Shown piece after piece: positions 32,604-41,500 of a stretch of DNA of 64,000 nucleotides. Position 1 is the first letter of the stretch; each line of letters starts with the position of its first letter. The notes beneath the pieces were generated by a model. It was given only the letters and a program-made list of their open reading frames with translations, was not told the DNA's origin and did not search any database. The stretch is from Pseudomonadota bacterium (GTDB lineage Bacteria; Pseudomonadota; Alphaproteobacteria; Rhizobiales; Xanthobacteraceae). The stretch is from the NCBI GenBank assembly GCA_023451825.1, contig JAEXYA010000052.1, forward strand, positions 40,978-104,977, read 5' to 3'. A program made the position numbers and the translations under genes.

Positions 32604-33090
32604 TCGATCGATGTCGTCCGACGCGCATGGCGAGAGAATCGATGAGCGAATCGTGGGCGAGTGACGTGACGGAAGAGCCGGTTGTGAGCGCCTGAGGGTA
32701 GCCTCAGACGCGGTTATCCAAAAAATATTTTCGTTGCCAGCGCGTCCGACTCGGACGCTGCGTTTGGCGATCCCGGTTCGGTTCGGGCGATTCGCGCAGG
32801 CTCGGAGTTTGTGTAGTTGTTTGTTAGTTCACTGCACGCGCGCGCTGCAAAAATAGGTGTCCGCGTCGCACTTGACTTTCGGTGGCGTAGGTTTTGCGGG
32901 CGTTTCTTTCGCCATGCAAAAGCCGCATGAGCGCCCAGCTCCTGCAGGAATAGGGTTGACCGCGGCGACACAGCTTCAACACTTCCTTAATCGGGCCACT
33001 GTTCTTTTGAAATCGTTGGTGTATTCGGAATCGTGTGCATATCGATTCACGACTGCACGCAGCATTTAAGTCATCTCTTATGAGGGCAAC
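32604..33090. other. Intergenic region without a supported gene
   Basis: A 22-codon ORF is possible at about 32627 but has no ribosome site. An AT-rich patch (CCAAAAAATATTTTCG near 32718) and a GGTTGACC...CCTTAATC region may hold the promoter for the lysine-rich gene at 33091. The leader is long. Nothing else is supported. Confidence 0.5.
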
Positions 33091-33222
33091 ATGGCTAAGA
33101 AGGCAGTGAAGAAAGTCGCTAAGGCGAAGAAGGCTCCGGTCAAGAAGGCTGCGAAGACCGCAGTGAAGAAGACCGCGAAGAAGACCAAGAAGGTCGCGAA
33201 GAAGGCCGCCAAGAAGAAGTAA
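33091..33222 (+). CDS. Lysine-rich histone H1-like small protein
   Basis: 43 residues composed almost only of Lys, Ala, Val and Thr (MAKKAVKKVAKAKKAPVKKA then AAK/TAKK repeats). It ends in KKAAKKK and TAA at 33220-33222. A GAGGGC ribosome site lies 6 bases upstream. Such proteins, named AlgP- or H1-like, bind nucleic acid non-specifically and are small nucleoid proteins. It is monocistronic with a long leader. It resembles the Lys/Ala tail of TopA in this window. Confidence 0.8.
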   Translation: MAKKAVKKVAKAKKAPVKKAAKTAVKKTAKKTKKVAKKAAKKK

Positions 33223-33557
33223 TTTCTTCTTTCCGGACTATGCCGGCAGCGATGCCGGCGACGTCATTGGAGCGGTCTTTATCGAGGACATGGCTCCGGT
33301 CGACGCAAGAGGGTGTCGGCGAGACATCAGGTCGAACGGCTGGATCGTGATTGCAAGAGCTTCGGCTCATATGCAGCGGTCCGGCAGAGATGCTGGTCAT
33401 GCAGTGATCGGCGTTCTTCTACGGGCGGGTCCTCGATCCGCAGTCTCCGGCATGATGCCGATAGACATGATCCTGACGTGTTGCCGACGCCCTCGTATTT
33501 TTCCGCCGGTGCGGTTGATCCCCGGCGATGATCGGTTTTTCCATTGCATGAACGTTG
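33223..33557. other. Intergenic region without a supported gene
   Basis: ORFs on both strands here are short, Arg-rich and lack ribosome sites. GCCGGC occurs twice just after the lysine-rich gene. No convincing structure was seen. Confidence 0.5.
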
Positions 33558-33608
33558 TCGGATGGGTTGAGCGCAGGCGCATTGCGCCGAAGCGATACCC
33601 CATCCTAC
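33558..33608. repeat. Dispersed palindrome, GGATGGGTTGAGCG family, copy 3
   Basis: TCGGATGGGTTGAGCGCAGG at the left with GATACCCCATCCTACG at the right and a GCGCATTGCGC core. Same ends as at 20367-20463 but shorter. Confidence 0.75.
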
Positions 33609-33675
33609 GCCTTGCCTTTGCGATGGTTACGCGTTTCCCAACCGGCAAGGTAAACCGAAATCCGCGAAAATGCAG

Positions 33676-33701
33676 AAAACCCGCATGAATGCTGGGTTTT
33701 T
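33676..33701. terminator. Bidirectional terminator-like hairpin
   Basis: AAAACCCGCAT GA ATGC T GGGTTTTT: arms of 11 bp with one bulge, flanked by A and T runs on either side. It stands between the palindrome and the 33889 gene. Which transcript it ends is unclear. Confidence 0.6.
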
Positions 33702-33888
33702 GCCTGCCTGTGAACGCTGGCGCCGGCGCCGCGTTCAGAATCCGTTCATCGCGATGCTTAAACTGCCATTCAAATTTGATCGGCATTCTGTCCTCAACAC
33801 GCCGGACATAACTGGCGGTTGGGACAGTCAAATCACGGACAGGAGCCGCGCTCGGTTGGGGCGGCAAACATAAAAAAAGGAATGACCG

Positions 33889-34158
33889 ATGTTTCAGGGG
33901 CAGATCGATTTCGGGGCGGCAGTGCCTGTCACCGAGACCGCCATTCAGGACGTGCTGTTCGAGCGCGGCATGTACTGGTCGAGCGGCCGCGCCGGGATCG
34001 TGGATCTCGTGGCGGCGCATAAGTGGTTCAATCTTGCAGCGCTCAAGGGCCGTGTCGATGCGATCCCGATGCGCCGCGAAGTCGCCGACATGATGTCGGA
34101 TGTCGAGATCGCCGCCGCGCAGCGCGATGCCCGCGCCTGGATGGCGACCACACACTAA
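33889..34158 (+). CDS. Small Sel1-repeat-like protein
   Basis: 89 residues. The stretch VDLVAAHKWFNLAALKG (about 41-57) matches the Sel1 pattern 'DxxxAxKWFxxAAxxG', followed by a second partial repeat with AQRDARAW. Only one to two repeats are present, so it is much shorter than scaffold-type Sel1 proteins. A good ribosome site (AAAAAAAGGAATG) precedes the ATG. There is no signal peptide. Its 3' end overlaps the convergent gene by 4 bases. Confidence 0.68.
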   Translation: MFQGQIDFGAAVPVTETAIQDVLFERGMYWSSGRAGIVDLVAAHKWFNLAALKGRVDAIPMRREVADMMSDVEIAAAQRDARAWMATTH

Positions 34159-34433
34159 TCTTCTGACGACACCTTGCTCACGGCGGTGACGACCGGCTTG
34201 TCGAACACCGCCTTGCAGCCGCTGCTGAGGCTGGCCTTCTGCTTGCGCATGCAGATGGTGACGTCCTCGATATTCGGGATGGCCGAACTGCACAGCCGGA
34301 ACGCATCGCCGGTGCACAGCCGACGCTGTTCGGCGCTAAACGTCTGAGCCGAGGCGAGGGCGGTCGATGCCGTCACCATCAGGGTGGCGAGTAGAGCAAT
34401 CCGTCCGATGGTGATGGTGGCCTGCTTGGACAT
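34155..34433 (-). CDS. Small secreted cysteine-containing protein
   Basis: 92 residues. Signal peptide IGRIALLATLMVTASTALASA, then a mature domain of about 60 residues with four Cys: LCTGDAFRLCSS, ICMRKQ and SGCKAV. The CxxDAFRLCxxxIPxxxxxxxCMxxxxxxxSxxC layout is shared, to my recollection, by small exported proteins of this group. Two disulfides are likely. It converges on the Sel1-like gene. Function unknown. Confidence 0.75.
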   Translation of the reverse strand: MSKQATITIGRIALLATLMVTASTALASAQTFSAEQRRLCTGDAFRLCSSAIPNIEDVTICMRKQKASLSSGCKAVFDKPVVTAVSKVSSED

Positions 34434-34680
34434 GATTTCCTCCCCGTTGTGTGATGGTCACAACCAGTCGTCGCTGCCTGGACAAGCCCGGTTCGACGCG
34501 CATCCACATTTTCTCCGTAATCTATCCGGCGTCTCGATGCGGTATCCGACGCCCGTCCTACCGCACTGCGTCACGGGCTTGTGACGCGGGCATCGCTTGC
34601 AACGAGCGATCGCCACCCAATGTCCTTTGCGTCATCTCTCCACAGAGACCCGCCGGTCCCTGCAACACAAGGACATCATC

Positions 34681-34962
34681 ATGTCGGTCAAGACCATTTC
34701 GCTGAGCGCCGCCGCGCTTGCGCTTTTCGCCACTACCGCCGTTGTCGCCACCGAGCCGGCGGTCGCCGCATCTGCCAAGGTGACCGCGACGACCAGCGCT
34801 TCCACCGATCTGAGCGCCGCCCGCCGTAATCCCCAGGCACGGCGCAAGTCTGTGCGTAGTGCTTATGGCGCTTATGTCGGTGGAGCTGCCGTCGCGCCGA
34901 CGCAGTCCTGGAGCAACTACGGCAATGGCGTCGGCGACAATTCCCGAAATCAGACCTGGTGA
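34681..34962 (+). CDS. Small secreted protein
   Basis: 93 residues from ATG 34681. Signal peptide SLSAAALALFATTAVVATEP, cleaved near AVAA or AAS. The mature part is short and basic in the middle (ARRNPQARRKSVRSAYGAYV) and ends SWSNYGNGVGDNSRNQTW. No family was recognised. No partner gene is adjacent on the plus strand. An in-frame upstream extension to 34597 was ignored because the signal peptide starts at M29. Confidence 0.6.
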   Translation: MSVKTISLSAAALALFATTAVVATEPAVAASAKVTATTSASTDLSAARRNPQARRKSVRSAYGAYVGGAAVAPTQSWSNYGNGVGDNSRNQTW

Positions 34963-35042
34963 CACAAAGGATTGGCCGACAGGTGGATCCAACCCCGCCG
35001 CCCGGTTATCGCAGCGAATGCCGACACCGCCACAGGGGAGGC

Positions 35043-35780
35043 TCAAGCGCCCGCAGGGCCTTGAGCGACCTCGACGACATGTCGGTCCGAGCCGACCGTA
35101 ATGACGATCGAATATGATTTCTGGCCGCCGCCCTGATCGGTCGGCGGAGCAAGGTGCAATTGTCCGCCATACCATTCGCTTGGCATGAGCGTATTGTCCT
35201 TGATGACCGCCTGTTCGAGCATCGCCATATTGGCCTGACCGCGTTCGATCGTCGCCGCGACCATTGCCTCGTTTTGCACGGCGGCGTTGTTTTGCGCGAT
35301 CGCTGCTGCGGTGGGGCTGTAGAATGTGCCGGTCCGGCCGCTCGGCGTTGTGTAGTGCCCGTAGCCGGCTCGGGACGCACCATATGCGTTTGCGGCACCG
35401 GCGACGCCCACGAGGATCGCGGCAGCGACCTGTCGGTTCTTCTCTTCCTGCTGCAGCATCTCGAAAGTGACGATCTGCATCGGATACTCGGCCGCGCCGA
35501 CGCGCTGATTGGCTTCGACCTGAGCAACGCGGAAGTCGATCGGACCTCGGCTGAGATTGTTGATCCCCACGATGAACACGGGTCGACCATTTGCCTGCAG
35601 TTGTCTGCCCGCGGGCCGGACAAGAACGAGTGAGTTTTTCTGGCGGGACACCAAGGCAGGCTGGCCGTCGCGCATGAGAGATTGTTGATTTGGATTGGAA
35701 CTGCGAAACGCGACCGTTTCATTGGCGGTGACGCAGCCAGACACAGTGGCGCCTAGCGCCAGAACGCAAAAAATACGCAT
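35043..35780 (-). CDS. Putative outer-membrane lipoprotein
   Basis: 245 residues from ATG 35780. The N-terminus MRIFCVLALGATVSGC ends in a VSGC lipobox. The middle contains LQQEEKNRQVAAAILVGVAG and a Gly/Tyr-rich GASRAGYGHY stretch, followed by Ala-rich helices. There is no known domain. It is divergent from the STN-sigma-FecR-adhesin cluster and next to it, so it may assist the adhesin, but this is inference from position only. The longer ORF to 36704 lacks coding character. Confidence 0.75.
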   Translation of the reverse strand: MRIFCVLALGATVSGCVTANETVAFRSSNPNQQSLMRDGQPALVSRQKNSLVLVRPAGRQLQANGRPVFIVGINNLSRGPIDFRVAQVEANQRVGAAEYPMQIVTFEMLQQEEKNRQVAAAILVGVAGAANAYGASRAGYGHYTTPSGRTGTFYSPTAAAIAQNNAAVQNEAMVAATIERGQANMAMLEQAVIKDNTLMPSEWYGGQLHLAPPTDQGGGQKSYSIVITVGSDRHVVEVAQGPAGA

Positions 35781-36098
35781 GAGTTGCTCCCCAGACCCAT
35801 CACTATCCAAGCTCAACCAAAGCTTGAGAGCAACTGGTGTTTCCGGGCAGACCATCGTGGGCGTGCACCAACGCACTGGCGCAGGTGATAAAAATCGAAG
35901 AGCGAGTGCGTCAGTGAAGGGTGGCGGAGCCGGGGCTCCCCCAGAAAGCCCGCATCTTGTTGAAATATATCGAACATCCTGCTTCGCGCCCGTAACGCGG
36001 AGGCGATTTGCGGGCAGGTGACGCAATGACGTAAGCCGCAGGGTGGTCGCCCGATTTGAGCTGTCATCTGATTGTGCTAGGCGATTCCCTTCGTCGCG
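35781..36098. promoter_or_regulatory. Divergent region between lipoprotein and STN gene
   Basis: 318 bases without a supported gene. It should contain promoters for both directions. ORFs here run antisense to the larger reading frames and look random. An AT-rich GTTGAAATATATCG at about 35960 is the best promoter-like patch. Confidence 0.4.
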
Positions 36099-36791
36099 GT
36101 GGTCGATGCGTTGGGATGCACGGTGCGTTCGCTTCTTGCCGGTTTGAGTCTGGTTGCCGCGCTTGTCTTTGCTGTGTTTGGCGAAGGGCAGGCGCTTGAG
36201 GCATCGACGCCGGATGTCCGCCGATGGTCCATCGATATGCCATCGCAACCTGTCGATGAAGCGATCTATCGTCTCGGCGTCGTGACGGGTGTCCAGATTT
36301 TCGCTGATGGCAGTGCGGTGACACAGCGCAAGTCGAAAGCCATTTCCGGCGACTACACCGCAGAGGAAGCGGTTCGACAACTGCTGGCCGGCACCGGCCT
36401 CGTGGCCCGTTCGGCCGGCAGTGGCACGATGATGGTCGCACCCGGCCTTGTCGGGGCTGAAGGCGAAGCGGTGCGCCGGAGTTACTCGATCGCCCTGCAG
36501 CATGCGGCTTTGGCTGCGCTTTGCCGCGAGAGCGATACCAGTCTGGGGCAATATCGCGTGGCGCTGCGCATCTGGATGACCGAGCACGGTTATCCCGAGC
36601 GCATCGATCTGCTGAGTTCGACCGGCGATGAAGTGCGTGATAGCCGCATCCGTCGTGCTCTCTTGACCATGTCCACCGAGCAGCCACCCGCCGCGCTGCC
36701 GCAACCGGTCGTGATCGTCGTGCTACCGCGCGACCGACAGGTCAGCGGCGATTGCGTCGCCTTCGACGGTCGGGTTGGCGGTAACCGATAA
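36099..36791 (+). CDS. STN-domain signalling protein with TonB-C-like tail
   Basis: 230 residues; GTG 36099 assumed, GTG 36123 possible. A signal anchor (SLLAGLSLVAALVFAVFGEG) precedes an STN domain at about 40-110: WSIDMPSQPVDEAIYRLGVV, TGVQIFADG and YTAEEAVRQLLAGTGL. This is the fold at the N-terminus of TonB-dependent transducers and secretins. The C-terminal part (about 125-205) resembles a TonB C-terminal domain (YRVALRIWMTEHGYPERI). STN domains of transducers touch FecR-type anti-sigma factors. Here no receptor is fused or adjacent, and the sigma and fecR genes follow downstream. Confidence 0.85.
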   Translation: MVDALGCTVRSLLAGLSLVAALVFAVFGEGQALEASTPDVRRWSIDMPSQPVDEAIYRLGVVTGVQIFADGSAVTQRKSKAISGDYTAEEAVRQLLAGTGLVARSAGSGTMMVAPGLVGAEGEAVRRSYSIALQHAALAALCRESDTSLGQYRVALRIWMTEHGYPERIDLLSSTGDEVRDSRIRRALLTMSTEQPPAALPQPVVIVVLPRDRQVSGDCVAFDGRVGGNR

Positions 36792-36878
36792 CGTCCTGTC
36801 ACAATAGTTCCATAAAGAGACCGGCGCACCGGCCGTAGCCGCCGTGCGCGTGTGGGTCTCGAGTGGAATGTCTGCGGA

Positions 36879-37430
36879 ATGAAGGAGAGCGGCCAGGCGG
36901 TGTTGCTGCAGACCCTGCTGGATGACTACGGTCCATTGCGGAGCCGGCTAACCCGTCGCCTCGGCTCGCCGGATGCGGCTGATGACGTTCTGCAGGAGGC
37001 TTATCTGCGCCTCGGCAAGCTCGACGACCTCGGCGCCATCCAGCATCCGCGCAGCTATCTCTTTCGCATCGCGCTGAACATCGCCGCCGATCGTCGCCGC
37101 TCGGAAGCCCGGCGCCTCGAGCGGTCCGAGGTCGAATTGCTGCTGCAGGTCGAGACCGACGAACTCGATCCCGAGCGGATCGCGGCGGCGCGATCCTCGG
37201 TGCGCGGTCTGGCGCAGGCTCTCGCCGAGCTTCCCGAGCGCCGTCGCGCGATCTTTTTGGCCGCGCGCACGCAAGGACGGACGATCTCGGAAATTGCCGC
37301 TCGTTTCGCCATTTCGACCCGGATGGTGGAGCGCGAGTTGAAACAGGCGCTCGATCACTGCCGGGCCCGCCTTGAAATAAATTTGTCGCAGACGTTCGGT
37401 CCTGGCCGTCCCACGACGTCTAGGGATTGA
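36879..37430 (+). CDS. ECF sigma factor, FecI-like
   Basis: 183 residues from ATG 36879. Region 2 (DAADDVLQEAYLRLGKLDDL, RSYLFRIALNIAADRRR) and region 4 (LPERRRAIFLAARTQGRTIS, EIAARFAISTRMVERELKQA) are clear. The FecI type is indicated by the immediate downstream fecR gene and the absence of extra domains. It is released by a signal through FecR. The likely target is the adhesin operon, by position. Ten bases separate it from fecR. Confidence 0.93.
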   Translation: MKESGQAVLLQTLLDDYGPLRSRLTRRLGSPDAADDVLQEAYLRLGKLDDLGAIQHPRSYLFRIALNIAADRRRSEARRLERSEVELLLQVETDELDPERIAAARSSVRGLAQALAELPERRRAIFLAARTQGRTISEIAARFAISTRMVERELKQALDHCRARLEINLSQTFGPGRPTTSRD

Positions 37431-37439
37431 GGGGACAAC

Positions 37440-38447
37440 GTGCGCGACGACACCAACCATTTATCCGGCTCACACCCGCAGACAGGCGAAAACGGTCGTC
37501 TGGAGGCGGAGGCGACTGCATGGTTGCTCCGGCTCGCATCCGGCGAGGCCACCACGGAGGATGCCGAGGCCGTGCGGCGTTGGCGCAACCAGAGCCCCGC
37601 GCATCGTCGCGCCTTTGCGGAAGCCAAGTTGTTGTGGCAGGTCCTCGGCCCGGCCAGCGATCTCGTAGGGCAGGCGTCGCAAGCGCCCGCTGCGGTCGTC
37701 CCGTTGCGACCACGTCCGCAGCTCGCGCGGCGCGCGTTTCTCGGCGGCGCGCTTGCGGCTTCGGTCGCTGCCGCCGGTTATATCGGCTCCCGACCACCTT
37801 TCCGCTTGTGGCCGTCTCCGGAAGAACTTGCTGCCGATTATCGGACAGGGACCGGGGGGCGGCAGACAGTGGCAATGGGCGATGACGTCTCGGTCGTCCT
37901 CAACACCCAGACCAGTATCGATATGCGCGCCTCCGGCGCAGGCCGACGCGAGTTTGAATTGATCGATGGCGAGGCGTCGATCACGACCAAGGCCGGCGCG
38001 GATGTCGAAGTGGTCGCCGCAGGCGGTCGCGCCTTGGCGTCGGCTGCCCATTTCACTGTCCGCCGCGACAATGGGTCTGTTTGCATCACCTGCATGCAGG
38101 GCGAGGTCGATGTCCGCCTTCGCGAGCAGGTGACAGCGGTGTCGTCGGGGCATCAGGTTGTCTATGACAATCAAGGCTTGCGGCCGGTCGCTACGGCCGA
38201 CATCGCGGTCTCCTCCGCCTGGGAACGCGGGCAACTGATCTTCCGGCACCAGCCGTTTGCGCGCGTCGTGCAGGAACTCAACCGCTATCGTCCCGGCAAG
38301 ATCGTGGTGTTGAACGACAAGCTCGGCGAACGTGACGTTGTTGCGACATTCCAGCTCGTCAGCATCGATGCTGCCATCGATCATCTCGCTGAAACATTCG
38401 GCGCAAAGCTGCGCCGTCTGCCTGGCGGGATGGTTTTGTTGAGTTGA
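37440..38447 (+). CDS. FecR family anti-sigma factor
   Basis: 335 residues, GTG start. Domain order is DUF4880 (ATAWLLRLASGEATTEDAEA, about 20-65), a membrane helix (RRAFLGGALAASVAAAGYIG, about 100-119), FecR (about 137-230, YRTGTGGRQTVAMGDDVSVV) and a short DUF4974-like end (ATFQLVSIDAAIDHLAETFG). The cytoplasmic part binds the sigma factor and the periplasmic part receives the signal. It lies between the ECF sigma gene and the giant adhesin. Confidence 0.94.
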   Translation: MRDDTNHLSGSHPQTGENGRLEAEATAWLLRLASGEATTEDAEAVRRWRNQSPAHRRAFAEAKLLWQVLGPASDLVGQASQAPAAVVPLRPRPQLARRAFLGGALAASVAAAGYIGSRPPFRLWPSPEELAADYRTGTGGRQTVAMGDDVSVVLNTQTSIDMRASGAGRREFELIDGEASITTKAGADVEVVAAGGRALASAAHFTVRRDNGSVCITCMQGEVDVRLREQVTAVSSGHQVVYDNQGLRPVATADIAVSSAWERGQLIFRHQPFARVVQELNRYRPGKIVVLNDKLGERDVVATFQLVSIDAAIDHLAETFGAKLRRLPGGMVLLS

Positions 38448-38569
38448 TACGGAACTCGCAAAAAAAACTTGCGACGTGCGGTTCGGACTCCATCGCAGGG
38501 TGGCGGTCTCAGAGATGAAGGGGCGCAAGTCCCGCTGACATCTCACGTTCAACCTCGCGAGCTATTCCC

Positions 38570-41500
38570 ATGACGTTTGAAAAAGCCGGCTTTCGTTCCA
38601 AGAAGCTTCGGTCCAATGAGCGTCGTGCGTTGTCGAGCGGATCGGTGAAATCAACATTGCAGCTCCGAGGCCTGCTCTCACGCCACTGGCTGATGACGGG
38701 CGCGAGCACGCTGGCCCTCGTCATCACAACGCCTGACATGGTGTATGCCCGCGCGCTCAATGGCGGCAGCGGCGGTGGCGCCGTCTCGGCGCCGAATATC
38801 GCATCCGATGCGGCAGCACAGGCGGCGCGGCAGGCCGCGGCGGCGGCACAGCAGACCCAGCAGTCACTCGCACGCGCAGCCCGCGCCGTGCAGGACATTC
38901 AGGCGGTGCAATCCGCCGCGCGTGCGGCAGCAGCGGCTGCGCAGGTGTCCGCCACGGCACCGGTTGCTATTCCCAACGGTCTCGGTGCCGGCGGCTTGCT
39001 GCCGGACATGCCGGCGGGCTGGACCGGCGCATCTGGACCGACGCAAAGCGTCGATGGCAATGGCCAGACCCAGGTCAATATCCGCCAGCAGGCACAGCAG
39101 GCGATCCTGAACTGGCAGTCGTTCAATGTCGGCGCGCGCACCACACTGACCTTCGATCAGGGCGGCAATGCCGGCTGGGTCGCGCTCAACCGCGTCACCA
39201 ATGCCACCGCGCCGAGCCAGATCCTCGGCAATATCAAGGCCGATGGTCATGTCTATGTGATCAATCAAAGCGGCATCATTTTCGGCGGCAACAGCCAGGT
39301 CAATGTCGGATCGCTGATCGCATCGACTGCCGGCATCACCGATGCGCAATTCACGACGCAAGGCATCTACAGCGCGCAGAGCGGTGCAAGCTTCGTGCCG
39401 AGCTTCACGGCGGCGGGCGGCAAGGTCGTCGTGGAGGCCGGTGCCGTCATCAATACGCGGGCGCCGAGCTCGGTGACCTCGGGCGGCGGCTATGTGTTGA
39501 TGATCGGCTCGGCGGTGGAGAATGCCGGCCAGATCGAGACGCCGAGAGGACAGACGCTCCTCGCGGCCGGCGATGATTTCATCATTCGCCGCGGTCTCGG
39601 CACCGATGCGAATACCTCGTCAACCACGCGCGGCCACGAAATCTCGCCGGTGATCGCCGCAGGCAGCGCCAATGGCCTGGTGCGCAACAGCGGTCTCATT
39701 TTCGCACAGCAGGGCGACATCACGCTGGCCGGCCGCACGCTACTGCAGGACGGCGCGCTGATCGCGACCACGTCGGTGCATACGCGCGGCACCATCCATC
39801 TGCTCAACAGGGCATCGGACACGGCAGGCAGCATCGCGCTCGGCGCCGACAGCCTCACCATGATCCTGCCCGAAATCGGCAGCACGGAAACCGCGCTCGA
39901 TAGTCAGCGTCAGGCACTGGTGGATGCGTCGGTCGAAGCCAACAAGGTCCGCGCTCTGGCCATCACCGGCGCCTTCGACAACCTCTCGGGGCTCGCCGAT
40001 CGCCAGGATCAGTCGCGCATCGAACTCGTCACCGGCGGAACCATCACCTTCAAGGGCGGCTCGGTGACCACGGCGCAAGGCGGCCAGATCGCCGCTTCCG
40101 CCGGCAAGCAGATCATTGCCGAGGATGGTGCGCGGCTCGATGTCTCCGGCGTGCGCGGTGTCGCGCTGGCGATGGAGAGCAACAATATCAAGATCAACCT
40201 GCAGGGCAACGAATTGCGGGACTCGCCGCAGAACCGCGATTCCGACACGCTGAAGAACAACGACGTCTGGATCGACGTCCGCGCGCTGACGCTGCTGCCA
40301 ACCGGCACCGGCGGTTACGACGGCGATCGCTATTACACCAAAGGCGGCCTGCTCGAAGTCGGCGGCTATCTTGCCAACACCGCGCATACGATCGGCGAGT
40401 GGAGCGCGCTCGGCGGCACTATCACGCTGCATGCGCCCGAGGTGATCGCGCAGCGCGGCGCGGTGTTCGACATCTCCGGCGGCTCGCTCGATTATGCCGC
40501 CGGCTGGATCCGCTCCACCAATCTGATAGGCAGCGACGGCCGCCGCTACTCCATCGACGATGCGCCGGCCGATCTGCTGTATCGCAGTTTTGCCGGCGGC
40601 TTCGTCCGTTCGCATAACATTCAGGGCCAGGAAGACACGCGCCTCGTCGAGATCTGGACCACGATCTTCGATCGCGGCCGCACATCGCTGCGGTGGGAAG
40701 ACGGCTATACGGTGGGCCGCGATGCCGGCCGCCTGATCCTGTCGGCGCCGACCGCGTCGTTCCAGGCGAGCATTGTCGCCGACACGGTGACGGGCGAACG
40801 CCAGACCACGAAGCGCAGCGCGGCGACGACCGATGGCTACAAGCTGACGCAGACCACGGCGGCGCAGAACGGCACGCTGGCGCTCGGGCGCTATGACGCC
40901 AATGGTCGTCTCGATCTGTACAATTCCGATGTGCGCATCACCGACAAGGCTGATGGTGGTGGCGTCAACACCGTCTGGTTCGATGCGAAACATCTGAGCG
41001 AACAGAAGCTCGGCGGGCTCGATCTCGGCACCCGTGGCAAGATCACCATCGATGCGGATGTGAGTTTCGCGGCTGGCGCGGATATCCGCCTGATCGCGCC
41101 GGTGATCGAGATCGATGCCCGCGTGACGGCGCAGAGCGGTTCGGTGAGCACGACGAATGTTTTCAAGGGCTCGTTCGATGGAGCGAACGAGGTCTTCCTG
41201 GTGCAGGGTGGTCGTTCGGAAGTCAAACTGTCGTCAGGGGCGGTGATTGATCTGCGCGGCGCGTGGGTCAATCAGTTGCTCGACAAGGATGCGCAGGGTG
41301 AAGCCTTCATCAATGGCGGCACCGTGTCGCTGGTATCCTCCGGCGATGTGAAGGTCGAGCGCGATAGTCTGATCGACGTGTCATCGGGAGGTGCGCTCGC
41401 GCGCACCGGCAAGCTGACGGGCGGTAAGGGCGGCAATGTCGCATTGCGCGCCGATATGAACGTGACCACGCGCACCGGACGTATTTTGTTGGATGGCGAG

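Noticed and set aside
38457..38473. CGCAA-N7-TTGCG hairpin upstream of the adhesin
   Set aside because: Short stem with an A-rich loop; could be a weak terminator or operator but not distinctive enough to call.
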